DNA of 14,357 bases from JBEKHI01 sp050012355. GTDB lineage: Bacteria > Actinomycetota > Actinomycetes > Streptosporangiales > Streptosporangiaceae. Both the position numbers and the translations under genes were made by a program. This document shows positions 1 through 6,787 of the stretch, in pieces (the first letter of the stretch is position 1; the number at the start of each line of letters is the position of its first letter). A model generated the notes under the pieces. It did not search any database and was not told the DNA's origin. It was given only the letters and a program-made list of their open reading frames with translations. The stretch lies in NCBI GenBank assembly GCA_050012355.1, contig JBEKHI010000206.1, positions 1-14,357 of the forward strand, read 5' to 3'.

Positions 1-166
1 AGCAGGTCCACCCGCTGGTGCTGCCGGTCGAGAAATCGCCGTTGGTGAGCAGGTTGGTCTGGGCCGCGGCCGGCAGTGCGGTCGGCCCGGCGGTAAGCGC
101 GATCAGCGCGGAGAAAACGAGCAGTACGAGCCACCACGGACGGTGGCGTCCGGAACGGGGTTTCAT
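1..166 (-). CDS. Secreted protein, N-terminal fragment (signal peptide plus start of a probable carbohydrate-binding domain)
   Basis: Only the first 55 codons are in the window; the gene continues past the left edge. Start ATG at 166 is preceded by GGAGG with a 4-nt gap, a strong ribosome binding site. The protein opens with a basic stretch (MKPRSGRHRP), then a hydrophobic core around residues 12-28 (WLVLLVFSALIALTAG), then ALPAAAQ, a good signal peptidase I site with cleavage likely after AAA. The mature part starts QTNLLTNGDFSTGSTSGW, a pattern common at the start of carbohydrate-binding or jelly-roll domains in actinomycete glycoside hydrolases and chitinases. The catalytic type cannot be told from this fragment. 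It is divergent from a PadR operon that includes a signal peptidase, and a 27-bp palindrome lies 33 nt upstream. Secretion is well supported; the carbohydrate link is inference from the NGDF...GW pattern. Confidence 0.7.
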   Translation of the reverse strand, partial: MKPRSGRHRPWWLVLLVFSALIALTAGPTALPAAAQTNLLTNGDFSTGSTSGWTC

Positions 167-198
167 CCGACCTCCAGAGGGGGGCGAGGTCCTTACTT

Positions 199-225
199 AA
201 CTAATAAGAAACTTTACTATTAGTT
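199..225. promoter_or_regulatory. AT-rich 27-bp palindrome, probable operator of the secreted-protein gene
   Basis: Arms AACTAATA (199-206) and TATTAGTT (218-225) are perfectly complementary. The centre AAACTTT (209-215) is also symmetric around C212, giving 11 of 13 paired positions. The element is strikingly AT-rich for this genome and lies 33 nt upstream of the leftward start at 166, where a repressor would cover the promoter. From memory, related AAACTTT-centred palindromes occur upstream of secreted hydrolase genes in actinomycetes; the cognate regulator is not identifiable here. Confidence 0.6.
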
Positions 226-282
226 GTTAAATACGCTAGCCTTCCGTAACTTCCTCGTCAATCCTGCGGTTCGCGCGACTAC

Positions 283-310
283 TACGTTGACTGATATATT
301 GATCAACGTA
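283..310. promoter_or_regulatory. 28-bp palindrome with promoter elements upstream of padR (probable PadR operator)
   Basis: TACGTTGA (283-290) and TCAACGTA (303-310) are perfect inverted arms, and the centre ATATAT (294-299) is symmetric too, so 11 of 14 positions pair. The element contains TATATT (295-300), a good -10 match, and TTGACT (287-292), a possible -35. It ends just before the ribosome binding site of the padR gene at 327. PadR-family repressors commonly bind such palindromes over their own promoters, so autoregulation of the padR operon is the likely role. Whether it also affects the divergent secreted gene is unknown. Confidence 0.6.
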
Positions 311-326
311 TTAGGAGGGCGGGCGG

Positions 327-665
327 TTGAACAGACAGGACGGCAGGACCGGGCAGGACGTGCTGCGCCGGGTCGGCGAGGCGTCGGTGCTGATCCTGAT
401 CAGCCTGGCCGACGGGCCCAAGCACGGTTACGCGCTGATCCAGGACATCAAGGAGATCGCCGGGGTCGAGCTCGGGCCCGGCACGCTCTACGGCGCGCTG
501 GACCGGCTGGAACGGCTTGGCTTGATCGAGTCGCTGCCAGCCGATGAGCGGCGCCATCCGTACCGCATTACCACGCCGGGGGCGGAAGCCCTTCGGGTGC
601 ACCTTGATTCGCTTGAGCGGGTCAGCGCGGCCGGGCGGCTCCGGCTGCGGCTGGGCGGCATCTGA
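327..665 (+). CDS. PadR-family transcriptional regulator
   Basis: A 112-aa protein of the short PadR class, a winged-helix dimeric repressor. Family hallmarks are visible: ILISLADGPKHGYALIQDI (23-41), LGPGTLYGALDRLERLGLI (49-67, recognition helix region) and the wing HPYRITTPGAEAL (77-89). The start is TTG at 327, set by AGGAGG at 313-318 with 8-nt spacing; no better start codon lies nearby. It is the first gene of a three-gene operon, its TGA overlapping the next ATG by one base (TGATG). A 28-bp palindrome over its promoter suggests autoregulation. PadR proteins with a small membrane partner are often relieved by membrane-active or phenolic ligands; the ligand here cannot be read from sequence. 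Confidence 0.93.
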   Translation: MNRQDGRTGQDVLRRVGEASVLILISLADGPKHGYALIQDIKEIAGVELGPGTLYGALDRLERLGLIESLPADERRHPYRITTPGAEALRVHLDSLERVSAAGRLRLRLGGI

Positions 666-1048
666 TGAGCGGCTCCCGGACGACCCGGCTGGTCGAGATC
701 GCGCTGCGGTGCTACCCGGCCCGCTGGCGGCGGCGGCACGGCGACGAGGCGGCCGAGCTGGCCGCGCTGCTCATCGGGGACGGAACCCCAGCGGGCTTGA
801 TCGCCTGGAGCTATCTGGTCGGTGCGGCGCGGGCGTGGCTCACGCCTCGGCCCGGCCGGCACCTGAGCGCGGCCACCTGCGCGCTGCTGGTCGTTGCCTG
901 TTCGCTGGGTGTCTCGACGGGGGTGCTGGCCTCGACATCGCCGGCCAGGGCGACCAGCACGAGCCCGCCCCGCGTGCACTGCGTGACCCCCGTCGTGGGT
1001 CACTCACGGATGATGATCTGGGAGGCCGGTCATGACCAGTCCTGCTGA
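665..1048 (+). CDS. Small membrane protein of unknown function, PadR-operon partner
   Basis: 127 aa. The N-terminal half is amphipathic and charged (RLVEIALRCYPARWRRRHGDE, residues 8-28 in part), a pattern I associate with uncharacterised membrane proteins encoded directly after padR genes in actinobacteria. One likely transmembrane segment spans residues 68-89 (LSAATCALLVVACSLGVSTG), followed by a Ser/Thr/Pro-rich tail. Translation is coupled to padR (TGATG junction). The 3' end overlaps the signal peptidase gene by 17 nt and supplies its ribosome binding site. No catalytic motif is visible. It may act as a membrane partner or sensor of the PadR protein, which is inference from position alone. 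Confidence 0.75.
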   Translation: MSGSRTTRLVEIALRCYPARWRRRHGDEAAELAALLIGDGTPAGLIAWSYLVGAARAWLTPRPGRHLSAATCALLVVACSLGVSTGVLASTSPARATSTSPPRVHCVTPVVGHSRMMIWEAGHDQSC

Positions 1049-1622
1049 CTCGGCCGGGCCCCGTCCGCGCAAGCGGACGCTGAGGCGGACGCTGACCGAA
1101 GTGGTCATCACGGTCGTCGTGGCGGTGCTGCTGGCCGCCTTGGTGCGGACGTTCGCGTTCCAGACCTTCTGGGTGCCCTCGTCGTCCATGGTTCCGACGC
1201 TCCAGGTGAACGACCGGATACTGGTGCAGAAGGCCTTCTTCAGCTGGCATGACATACGCGAGGGCAACATCGTGGTGTTCACCCACCCGCCGCGCGACGC
1301 GTGCGGGCCAGGTGACCTGGTCAAGCGAGTCATCGGACTGCCGGGGCAGACGATCTATTCGTCCGGCAACAACATCTACATCAACGGGCGGCTGCTCTCC
1401 GAGCCCTACCTGCCGCATCCCGACCCCCTCGGCCCGGCGATACCGGACGCGAGCCGCCAGCACCCGTACAAGATCCCGGCCGGCGACTTCTACGTGATGG
1501 GTGACAACCGGGCGATCTCCTGCGACAGCCGGTACTGGGGCCCGATCAAGGGCTCGAGCATCGTCGGCAAGGTAGTCCTGGTCTGGTGGCGCAACGGCCA
1601 CCCCTTCTTCCACGCGTTCTGA
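1032..1622 (+). CDS. lepB: Signal peptidase I
   Basis: 196-aa type I signal peptidase, which removes signal peptides from exported proteins at the outer face of the membrane. A basic N-terminus (RPRKRTLRRT) is followed by one transmembrane segment (residues 23-40). The catalytic serine is Ser52 in PSSSMVPTL, the general-base lysine is Lys98 in GDLVKRVIGLPG, and the C-terminal box GDNRAISCDSRYWGPI (157-172) is complete, so the enzyme should be active. Length and single-anchor layout match the Gram-positive/actinobacterial type. Start ATG at 1032 has GGAGG at 1021-1025 with 6-nt spacing and overlaps the preceding gene by 17 nt. Its place behind padR suggests a conditionally expressed accessory peptidase rather than the housekeeping copy, perhaps for the divergent secreted product. 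Confidence 0.96.
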   Translation: MTSPADSAGPRPRKRTLRRTLTEVVITVVVAVLLAALVRTFAFQTFWVPSSSMVPTLQVNDRILVQKAFFSWHDIREGNIVVFTHPPRDACGPGDLVKRVIGLPGQTIYSSGNNIYINGRLLSEPYLPHPDPLGPAIPDASRQHPYKIPAGDFYVMGDNRAISCDSRYWGPIKGSSIVGKVVLVWWRNGHPFFHAF

Positions 1623-1769
1623 GGGTTCGCCCTGGTTTGGCGGCGGGTGGCACATACGGGACATATCGCCAGACAGGAGCTCTTCTACAGCGCTGTCGGT
1701 GGCCCATCGCAGGCGTTCAGGCGCCATCGGTGGCCCATCGCTGGGGTTGTGGCGACTGAGCCGCTTGGA
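1623..1769. repeat. Convergent intergenic region with a 15-bp direct repeat
   Basis: This 147-nt gap separates the rightward signal peptidase gene from the leftward permease gene. TCGGTGGCCCATCGC occurs exactly at 1696-1710 and 1727-1741, a 31-nt period. A short hairpin AGGG-TTCG-CCCT lies at 1622-1633, immediately after the signal peptidase stop; it has a stable UUCG-type loop but no T-tract, so it is at best a weak terminator. No gene is supported in the gap. Confidence 0.6.
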
Positions 1770-3260
1770 TCAGGGCACCGGACGAGGGCGACGCGCGCCG
1801 AGCACCCAGAACGCCGCACCCAGCAACAGGAACGCGAGCAGCGGAAGTCCGGCCGCGGCGAGGTAGGTCCAGCGCTCGCTCGGGACCCACTGGCTGCTCG
1901 GCAGGTTCTCGGCACTGAACCAGCCGTCACCCAGACCGGGCAGCAGGCACTCCACCGTGGCGAAGATGACCAGGATGGTGGACAGCAGGGTCATCACGCC
2001 GATGGCAGGGGCGCGGAAGGGGCGCGGGTCCTGAGGCCGGCGCCGGCGTAGCACCCAGGCGGCCGGGAAGATCCCCAGATAGGACATCAGCGTGGTGGAG
2101 ATGGCCAGGCTCAGCGCGACAGAGAAGAACTTGTAGGTGTTGCCGCCGGTGATCGTCTCGGTCGCCGCGAACACCGCGGTCGCGACCACGCCCGACAGCA
2201 GGTTCACCCGGACCGGGGTGCCGAACCGCGCGGAGAACTGCCCGAGCGCGGCCGGCCCGGCCCCGTCGAGGCAGGACACCGCCATCGCGCGGTCCGAGCC
2301 GAGGATCCAGGCCAGCCCCGAGGTGAAGGCGACGATCACGATCAGGATGCCCATCAGCCAGCCGAGGACCGTACCCCATCCCATGAGCACGGCAGTGCCG
2401 TGCACGCTCACCCGGCCGCCGAACACGGTCAGTGCCTGCTTCACCGCCTCGGGAAAGCCGGTCAGTCCGTTGGCCTGGCTGGTGGGCAGCACGACCAGGA
2501 TGCCGAGCACCGGCAGCCCATACAGGGCCGCCGTGGCCAGCAGCGACTTGGCGATGCCGGAGGGCAGGTCCCGGGCCGGGTTCCGCAGTTCCTCGCCCGC
2601 CGTGCTGGGCAGTTCGAAGCCGACCAGGCTGAACAGGATCAGCGGAACGAGCGCGGCGAACCCCGACACGGTGGGCACGAAGCTGTCGGCGCCGACGCCG
2701 TGGAAGCCGTGCCGCAGCCCGTAGCCCAGCACGACGAGGCTGAACAGCCCGAACAAGGCGAACCGTGCCAGCGCCCCGGCGGCCAGTACCCACCGGGCGA
2801 TCCTGGCGGACAGGATGGTCAGCAGCACGCCGCACCAGATGAACGGGATCCCGATCGCGTACATCACCGTGGCGGAGAATCCGCGCCCGTCGTTGAAGAA
2901 GACCACGAGCGCACCGCAGGAGGTGCCGACCAGGGTGCCGCCGACCCAGGCGGGATTGCTGACCCAGTAGACGAAGTTGTTCATCGCGGCGGGCAGCCGG
3001 CCGAACGCCATCCGCACCCACACATATGGGCCACCCTCGTCGGTGTACGCCGCGCCGAGCTCGGCCAGCAGCAGCGCCGAGGGCACGGCGAACAGCAGCA
3101 CCGAGCCGATCATCCAGGTGAACCCGGCCCCGCCGCGGGTCGCCAGCGTGCCCAGCCCGTCGACGCCCACCAGCGTGCACACCAGCAAGAAGAAGACGTC
3201 GAGACGCCCGAAGTTCCGCTGCAGCTTGACCTTCTCAAGCACCGGTTCAGGTGCCGTCAT
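1770..3260 (-). CDS. APC-superfamily amino acid/amine permease
   Basis: 496-aa polytopic membrane transporter with about twelve hydrophobic segments. The first helix carries the glycine-rich substrate-site region (TLVGVDGLGTLATRGG, 29-44), and the loop ELGAAYTDEGGPYVWV (67-82) is the typical APC motif. GFELPSTAGEELRNPARDLP is the conserved helix 6 and following loop of the amino-acid/polyamine/organocation group. Start ATG at 3260 overlaps the stop of the upstream oxidoreductase gene (ATGA), so it is translationally coupled. The open frame extends further upstream, but that part is antisense-like and inside the neighbour. Co-transcription with a PuuB-like amine oxidase suggests uptake of a polyamine, gamma-glutamyl-amine or related amino compound; the exact substrate cannot be read. 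Confidence 0.9.
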   Translation of the reverse strand: MTAPEPVLEKVKLQRNFGRLDVFFLLVCTLVGVDGLGTLATRGGAGFTWMIGSVLLFAVPSALLLAELGAAYTDEGGPYVWVRMAFGRLPAAMNNFVYWVSNPAWVGGTLVGTSCGALVVFFNDGRGFSATVMYAIGIPFIWCGVLLTILSARIARWVLAAGALARFALFGLFSLVVLGYGLRHGFHGVGADSFVPTVSGFAALVPLILFSLVGFELPSTAGEELRNPARDLPSGIAKSLLATAALYGLPVLGILVVLPTSQANGLTGFPEAVKQALTVFGGRVSVHGTAVLMGWGTVLGWLMGILIVIVAFTSGLAWILGSDRAMAVSCLDGAGPAALGQFSARFGTPVRVNLLSGVVATAVFAATETITGGNTYKFFSVALSLAISTTLMSYLGIFPAAWVLRRRRPQDPRPFRAPAIGVMTLLSTILVIFATVECLLPGLGDGWFSAENLPSSQWVPSERWTYLAAAGLPLLAFLLLGAAFWVLGARRPRPVP

Positions 3261-4591
3261 CCGAGCATCCCGTTGGCGATGCCCGCGCGCAGCCTGGCCG
3301 GACGGCCCGTCGCGTCCTCGTGCCGGTCGGCAGAATCGGCGATCCACGCCATCGCGCCCACCGCCAGGCTGCGGAACGGCTCCGGCTCCCACTTCCTGGC
3401 CGGCGGTCCCGCCCAGCAGAGCGGATCCCCGGTCCCGGTGATCAGCGCCGCCAGGGTCCGCCCGGCCAGATTGCTCAGCGCCACGCCGTCCCCGACATAG
3501 CCGCCGGCCGAGGCGAGTCCGGTCGAGCGATCGTAGGACACCCGCGGCTCCCAGTTCCGGTACGCCCCCAGGACCCCGCTCCACGCATGGCTGACCTCGG
3601 CCTGTGCCAGTTCCGGGAACAGTTCACCGGCAGCGCGGCGCAGCACCTCGGTGACGGCTCGCTCGCGGGCCGGGTCCGGCCGTAGCCCGGAGCCGTACCG
3701 GTAGCCGACCCCGCAACCGCCGATCACCAGCCGGTCGTCGGCGGTGCGCTGCAGGTACGGGAAGTCGAAACGCAGGTCCGACATGGTGGCCCGGCCGGGC
3801 CACCCGAGTTGCTCCCAGGTCGCGCTCGGGATCGGCCCGGTGGCGATCACCCGCGAGAAAAGCGGGAGTACCGTGCGGCCCAGCCCGCCCAGCGAGCAGG
3901 TGTAGGCCTCGGTGGCCCGCACGACGGTCCCGGCCCGCACCGTGCCGTGGTCTGTGCGGACCTGTCCGGGCGAGATCCGCAAGGCCCGGGTGTCTTCGGC
4001 GATGCGCACGCCGCGGCGCGCGACGGCGTCCGCTAGGCCGGTGGCCAGCTTGGCTGGCTGTATCGCCGCGCAATGCCGGGTGAACGACGCGGCCAGCAGG
4101 CCAGGGGTACGCAATGTCAGGGGGTCAACGTCGCTCCACTCCTCGCCGAACCCGAATTCTCGCTGCTCCGACATCCGCTGAGCGAGCCGGGCCCGTTGCG
4201 GCGCATTGCGGGCCAGCAGAAGGGTGCCGTCCCGGCTCCAGTCGCAGGCGATGGCCTCGCGGGCGACGACGGCCCCGATCTCGTCGACCGCCCCGATCGC
4301 GGCCCGCTGCAGGGCGATGGCCGCCTCGCGTCCATGTCGCCGGGCCAGCGTGGATAGCCCGGTGGGCAGATACGCCGAGCACCAGCCGCCGTTACGGCCC
4401 GACGCGCCAGCCCCGGGATGGTCGGCCTCGATGAGCAGCACGTCCAGCGCCGGGTCCAGTTCCTTGAGGTAGTAGGCGGTCCACAGGCCGGTGAATCCGG
4501 CGCCGACCACCGCCACGTCGGCCTCGGTGTCACCCGGCAGCGGGGGGCGCCGCGGCCGGGGGATGCCCTCGAACCACAGGCAGTCCGTCAT
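3257..4591 (-). CDS. FAD-dependent oxidoreductase, DAO family (gamma-glutamylputrescine oxidase-like)
   Basis: 444-aa flavoenzyme of the D-amino-acid oxidase fold. The N-terminal Rossmann motif is VAVVGAGFTGLWTAYYLKE (26-44), with Glu55 placed to bind the ADP ribose and the family segment ASGRNGGW at 63-70. The C-terminal FAD closure GGYVGDGVALSNLAGRTLA is intact. This arrangement (LWFEG start, GASGRNGG, GYVGDGVA) matches gamma-glutamylputrescine oxidoreductase PuuB and related amine oxidases, which produce an aldehyde, ammonia and H2O2. Start ATG at 4591 has AGGAGG 3 nt upstream. It is the first gene of an operon with the APC permease and divergent from a TetR gene, which fits substrate-induced uptake and oxidation of an amine. 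The specific substrate is inference. Confidence 0.9.
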   Translation of the reverse strand: MTDCLWFEGIPRPRRPPLPGDTEADVAVVGAGFTGLWTAYYLKELDPALDVLLIEADHPGAGASGRNGGWCSAYLPTGLSTLARRHGREAAIALQRAAIGAVDEIGAVVAREAIACDWSRDGTLLLARNAPQRARLAQRMSEQREFGFGEEWSDVDPLTLRTPGLLAASFTRHCAAIQPAKLATGLADAVARRGVRIAEDTRALRISPGQVRTDHGTVRAGTVVRATEAYTCSLGGLGRTVLPLFSRVIATGPIPSATWEQLGWPGRATMSDLRFDFPYLQRTADDRLVIGGCGVGYRYGSGLRPDPARERAVTEVLRRAAGELFPELAQAEVSHAWSGVLGAYRNWEPRVSYDRSTGLASAGGYVGDGVALSNLAGRTLAALITGTGDPLCWAGPPARKWEPEPFRSLAVGAMAWIADSADRHEDATGRPARLRAGIANGMLG

Positions 4592-4610
4592 CGCCCTCCT
4601 CGCCGGTGAT

Positions 4611-4657
4611 TAACATCATGAGTGTTATCATAATGAACACCATCTTAAATCTGTCAA
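4611..4657 (-). promoter_or_regulatory. Promoter of the oxidoreductase-permease operon with overlapping operator-like inverted repeats
   Basis: On the leftward strand TTGACA (complement of 4652-4657) is a perfect -35. ATTATG (complement of 4629-4634) lies 17 nt downstream, and TATGAT (complement of 4627-4632) at 19 nt is an alternative -10. Two inverted repeats overlap the -10 region: TAACA-N7-TGTTA (4611-4627) and GTGTT-N9-AACAC (4622-4640). Both are in the spacer shared with the divergent TetR gene, so binding there would block the operon and probably the regulator itself. Binding by that TetR protein is inferred. Confidence 0.6.
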
Positions 4658-4669
4658 GGGTGAGGTCCC

Positions 4670-5266
4670 ATGGAGCAGCAGACCGGCCGGCGCCGCGGTC
4701 GGCCGCCCCGGCCGGGACGACGCGAGGAGATCCTCGACGCCGCTGTGAAGGTCCTGGCCGAGCGCGGTTTTGAAGGACTGAGCCTGGCTCAGCTGGCCGA
4801 GTCCCTCGGGTTCAGCACCTACGCGCTCACCTACCACTTCGGCGCCAAGGAGGAATTCCTCGCGGCCGTGGTGACGCACGTGGAGGAACGGCTGCAGGCG
4901 GAGTTCCAGACGCTGGCCGCCGAGCCCGGACTGACGCCCGCCGAACTGCTGCGCCGCTACTGGGCCACCACCGCCGAGCCCGGCGCGGGGGAGTCGATGC
5001 GGCTGTGGCTGGAGGTGGTCCTGCTGGCCAGCCGCGAGCCGGACCGGTTTCCCGGCTTCCTGGAACGCGCCGCCCGCAGCTGGACTCCGGTGATCGTAAC
5101 GGCCCTCGGCGACCGTCCGGATGTCGAGCAGTGGGCCGCCCTCGCCTTCGCCACCATGACCGGGCTGGAACTACTGCAGTTGATGGAGCCCGGCTCGGAT
5201 GCCCCCGGTAAGGCGTTCCAGACCTTCGCCGGACTGTGCGAGCTGCTTTTCCCGAGCGGCGGCTGA
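4670..5266 (+). CDS. TetR-family transcriptional regulator (divergent from the amine oxidase operon)
   Basis: 198-aa TetR repressor. A basic arm RRRGRPPRPGRR (7-18) resembles an AT-hook and precedes the three-helix DNA-binding domain (20-66), with the HTH LSLAQLAESLGFSTYALTYHF at 37-57. The C-terminal ligand and dimerisation domain is helical and is not assignable to a known ligand class. Start ATG at 4670 follows a GGTGAGG-type ribosome binding site. The gene faces away from the oxidoreductase-permease operon across 78 nt holding two inverted repeats, so local repression relieved by an amine or its metabolite is the simplest model. Its 3' end lies only 14 nt from the convergent metallo-hydrolase gene. 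Confidence 0.92.
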   Translation: MEQQTGRRRGRPPRPGRREEILDAAVKVLAERGFEGLSLAQLAESLGFSTYALTYHFGAKEEFLAAVVTHVEERLQAEFQTLAAEPGLTPAELLRRYWATTAEPGAGESMRLWLEVVLLASREPDRFPGFLERAARSWTPVIVTALGDRPDVEQWAALAFATMTGLELLQLMEPGSDAPGKAFQTFAGLCELLFPSGG

Positions 5267-5280
5267 GTCCGGAGGCATCG

Positions 5281-6129
5281 TCAGGCGAGCCGCGCGAGCC
5301 GGTCGCTCATGTCACTGATGAGGTCTTTGGTCCAGTCGCCATGCCCGGGGAAGACACCCTCGAAGCGGTGACCGGAGCGGGCCAGACGGGCCAGGGAGCG
5401 GCGATGTTCCTGGCGGGAGTACCAGATCGTGTCGATGGGGCGAAGGTCCGAGGTCTGCCACGACCAGGCCAGGGTGTCGCCGGAGAACAAGTGCCGCTGG
5501 TCGTGGAGGTACAGGACGCTTCCCCGGGTGTGGCCCGGCACGGCGTAGGCGATCATGCCGGGGAAAATGGTGGCCTCATCGGTGGTGGTGATGATGTCGG
5601 TGGCGAACGGCGCCGCGTCCCGGTCGGCTTCGTGAATCCAGACCCGGGCACCGAAGTGCTCGGCGTAGCGCTGGGCATCGGCGATGTCGTCTCGGTGGGT
5701 GAGCAGCACGTGGTCGATCCCGCCGGCTTCCTCGATCGCCCGGGCCAGGGTGCCGTTCCAGTGCGGGGCGTCGACCAGGAACGGGTCGCGGGCCTGGGGA
5801 ACGAGCCAGGCGTGGGCGCCGAAAGAACGAAGGTCGTTGTACCCGCAGAGAAACACGCCAGGCACGATTTGCAGCGGGAAGACCCCGGGCGGCGCGTGGC
5901 GACGGCTGGTGGTGCCGATCGAGCGGGTGGGACAGGCTAGCGCGGCTCGCCACAGCGCCATCTCCTCGTCGGGGCCGGCGGGCTGACGGGTGACGACGGA
6001 CTGGCCGCCGCCGACCGAGGAGATGAGGTCGGGAGCGTGCTGGCGGGCGACGTCGCAGGCGATGCACCGGTCGTCGACGTACCAGTCGCCCGGCGCGTTG
6101 TCCGGGTGGCGGTCAGCGAGGCGAGCCAT
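5281..6129 (-). CDS. MBL-fold metallo-hydrolase with N-terminal degenerate ferredoxin-like domain
   Basis: 282 aa. Residues 11-75 resemble a small ferredoxin domain (APGDWYVDDRCIACDVARQHAP ... ACPT). Cys22, Cys25 and Cys66 are present, but the position where relatives usually have a third cysteine of C-x2-C-x2-C is Ala28, so cluster binding is doubtful. The rest is a metallo-beta-lactamase fold: LTHRDDIAD (143-151, an HxDD variant of HxHxDH), VPGHTRGS (His200), FSGDTL (Asp218) and FPGHGDW (His263). Fusions of this kind occur in bacteria and plants, and their reaction is not firmly established as far as I know. ATG at 6129 is chosen over the in-frame TTG at 6141 because GGAGG lies 5 nt before it and overlaps that TTG. 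A divergent TetR gene with a palindromic site suggests regulated expression. Confidence 0.88.
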   Translation of the reverse strand: MARLADRHPDNAPGDWYVDDRCIACDVARQHAPDLISSVGGGQSVVTRQPAGPDEEMALWRAALACPTRSIGTTSRRHAPPGVFPLQIVPGVFLCGYNDLRSFGAHAWLVPQARDPFLVDAPHWNGTLARAIEEAGGIDHVLLTHRDDIADAQRYAEHFGARVWIHEADRDAAPFATDIITTTDEATIFPGMIAYAVPGHTRGSVLYLHDQRHLFSGDTLAWSWQTSDLRPIDTIWYSRQEHRRSLARLARSGHRFEGVFPGHGDWTKDLISDMSDRLARLA

Positions 6130-6149
6130 GGGGTCCTCCAAATGCCAAA

Positions 6150-6169
6150 ATGGAACTCTAAAGTACCAT
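6150..6169. promoter_or_regulatory. 20-bp inverted repeat between the MBL and TetR genes (probable TetR operator)
   Basis: ATGGAACT (6150-6157) and AGTACCAT (6162-6169) form an inverted repeat with 8 of 10 positions paired. It lies in the 70-nt spacer between divergent starts at 6129 and 6200. It covers TANNNT-type -10 candidates for the leftward gene and the -35 region of the rightward gene, as expected for a TetR operator that controls both. Confidence 0.55.
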
Positions 6170-6184
6170 AAAGGGATTCGTGCG

Positions 6185-6193
6185 TGCTAGAGT
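6185..6193 (+). promoter_or_regulatory. Extended -10 promoter of the second TetR gene (leaderless start)
   Basis: TGC-TAGAGT at 6185-6193 is an extended -10 element ending 6 nt before the GTG at 6200. Transcription would then begin at or beside the start codon, the usual geometry of leaderless genes in actinomycetes. No properly spaced Shine-Dalgarno sequence is present. Confidence 0.5.
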
Positions 6194-6199
6194 GAGGGT

Positions 6200-6787
6200 G
6201 TGAACGTCCCGAAATCCAGCGTCCGCGACCGCACCCGCGGCGCGATTCTGGCCGCCGCCGCCTCGGTACTGGCCAGGGACCGGACCGCGACCCTGCCTGA
6301 TATCGCCGAGGCTGCCGGTGTCGGCCGCACCACGCTGCACCGCTACTTCCCCGACCGCGCGTCGCTGGTCGAAGCGACCATCAAGGACTCGATCCAGGCG
6401 ACCCAGCGGTCCGTGGCCGAGGCGGCGCTGGACCAAGGCCCGGCGCTGGACGCCATGCGCCGGGCTGTCGCCGCGCTGGTCGCGGTAGGGGATCGCCTGA
6501 TGTTTCTCTTCGGTGATCCCCGCGTACTCGAGGGTTACCGCGCGGGAGACCGGGCGGTACCGCCCGACGATCCCGTCATCGACCTCATCAAGCGAGGACA
6601 AGCCGAGGGCGTGTTCGACCCCGAGGTCAGCCCAAGCTGGATTCAGCACGTCCTGTGGGTCCTGGTCTACCGCGGATGCGAGGACGCGGACCGGGGCGAG
6701 ATTCCCCGGCATGGCATCACCGCTACCGTCATCCGGACCCTCGAAAACGGCATCCACCGGCCGATCTGCTCAAAGCAGAACGGCTAG
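6200..6787 (+). CDS. TetR-family transcriptional regulator (divergent from the MBL-fold gene)
   Basis: 195-aa TetR-type protein. The N-terminal HTH domain is clear: TRGAILAAAASVLARDRTAT (12-31) then LPDIAEAAGVGRTTLHRYFP (32-51). The C-terminal ligand domain (about 60-185) is helical, and I cannot assign a ligand. The start is GTG at 6200; an extended -10 box ends 6 nt upstream, and the nearby GAGGG is too close to act as a normal ribosome binding site, so leaderless translation is likely. The divergent MBL-fold gene and the shared 20-bp inverted repeat at 6150-6169 make that gene the probable target. The next gene downstream has its own promoter, so this one is probably monocistronic. Confidence 0.9.
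   Translation: MNVPKSSVRDRTRGAILAAAASVLARDRTATLPDIAEAAGVGRTTLHRYFPDRASLVEATIKDSIQATQRSVAEAALDQGPALDAMRRAVAALVAVGDRLMFLFGDPRVLEGYRAGDRAVPPDDPVIDLIKRGQAEGVFDPEVSPSWIQHVLWVLVYRGCEDADRGEIPRHGITATVIRTLENGIHRPICSKQNG

Noticed and set aside
840..1727. Leftward open frame antisense to the signal peptidase gene
   Set aside because: It is a shadow of a strongly supported lepB and has no domain.
2400..3500. Long rightward open frame antisense to the permease and oxidoreductase genes
   Set aside because: Composition is the Gln/Arg/Gly/Pro-rich pattern of a shadow frame in GC-rich DNA; the opposite strand encodes a clear APC transporter.
3261..3584. Upstream extension of the permease reading frame
   Set aside because: It lies inside the oxidoreductase gene, is hydrophilic and non-conserved in character, and the ATG at 3260 gives the usual APC N-terminus with a coupled ATGA junction.
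5236..5940. Rightward open frame antisense to the MBL-fold gene
   Set aside because: The opposite strand has complete MBL motifs; this frame is low-complexity Gly/Val/Arg sequence.
6130..6141. TTG start for the MBL-fold protein
   Set aside because: The TTG overlaps the GGAGG that serves the ATG at 6129.
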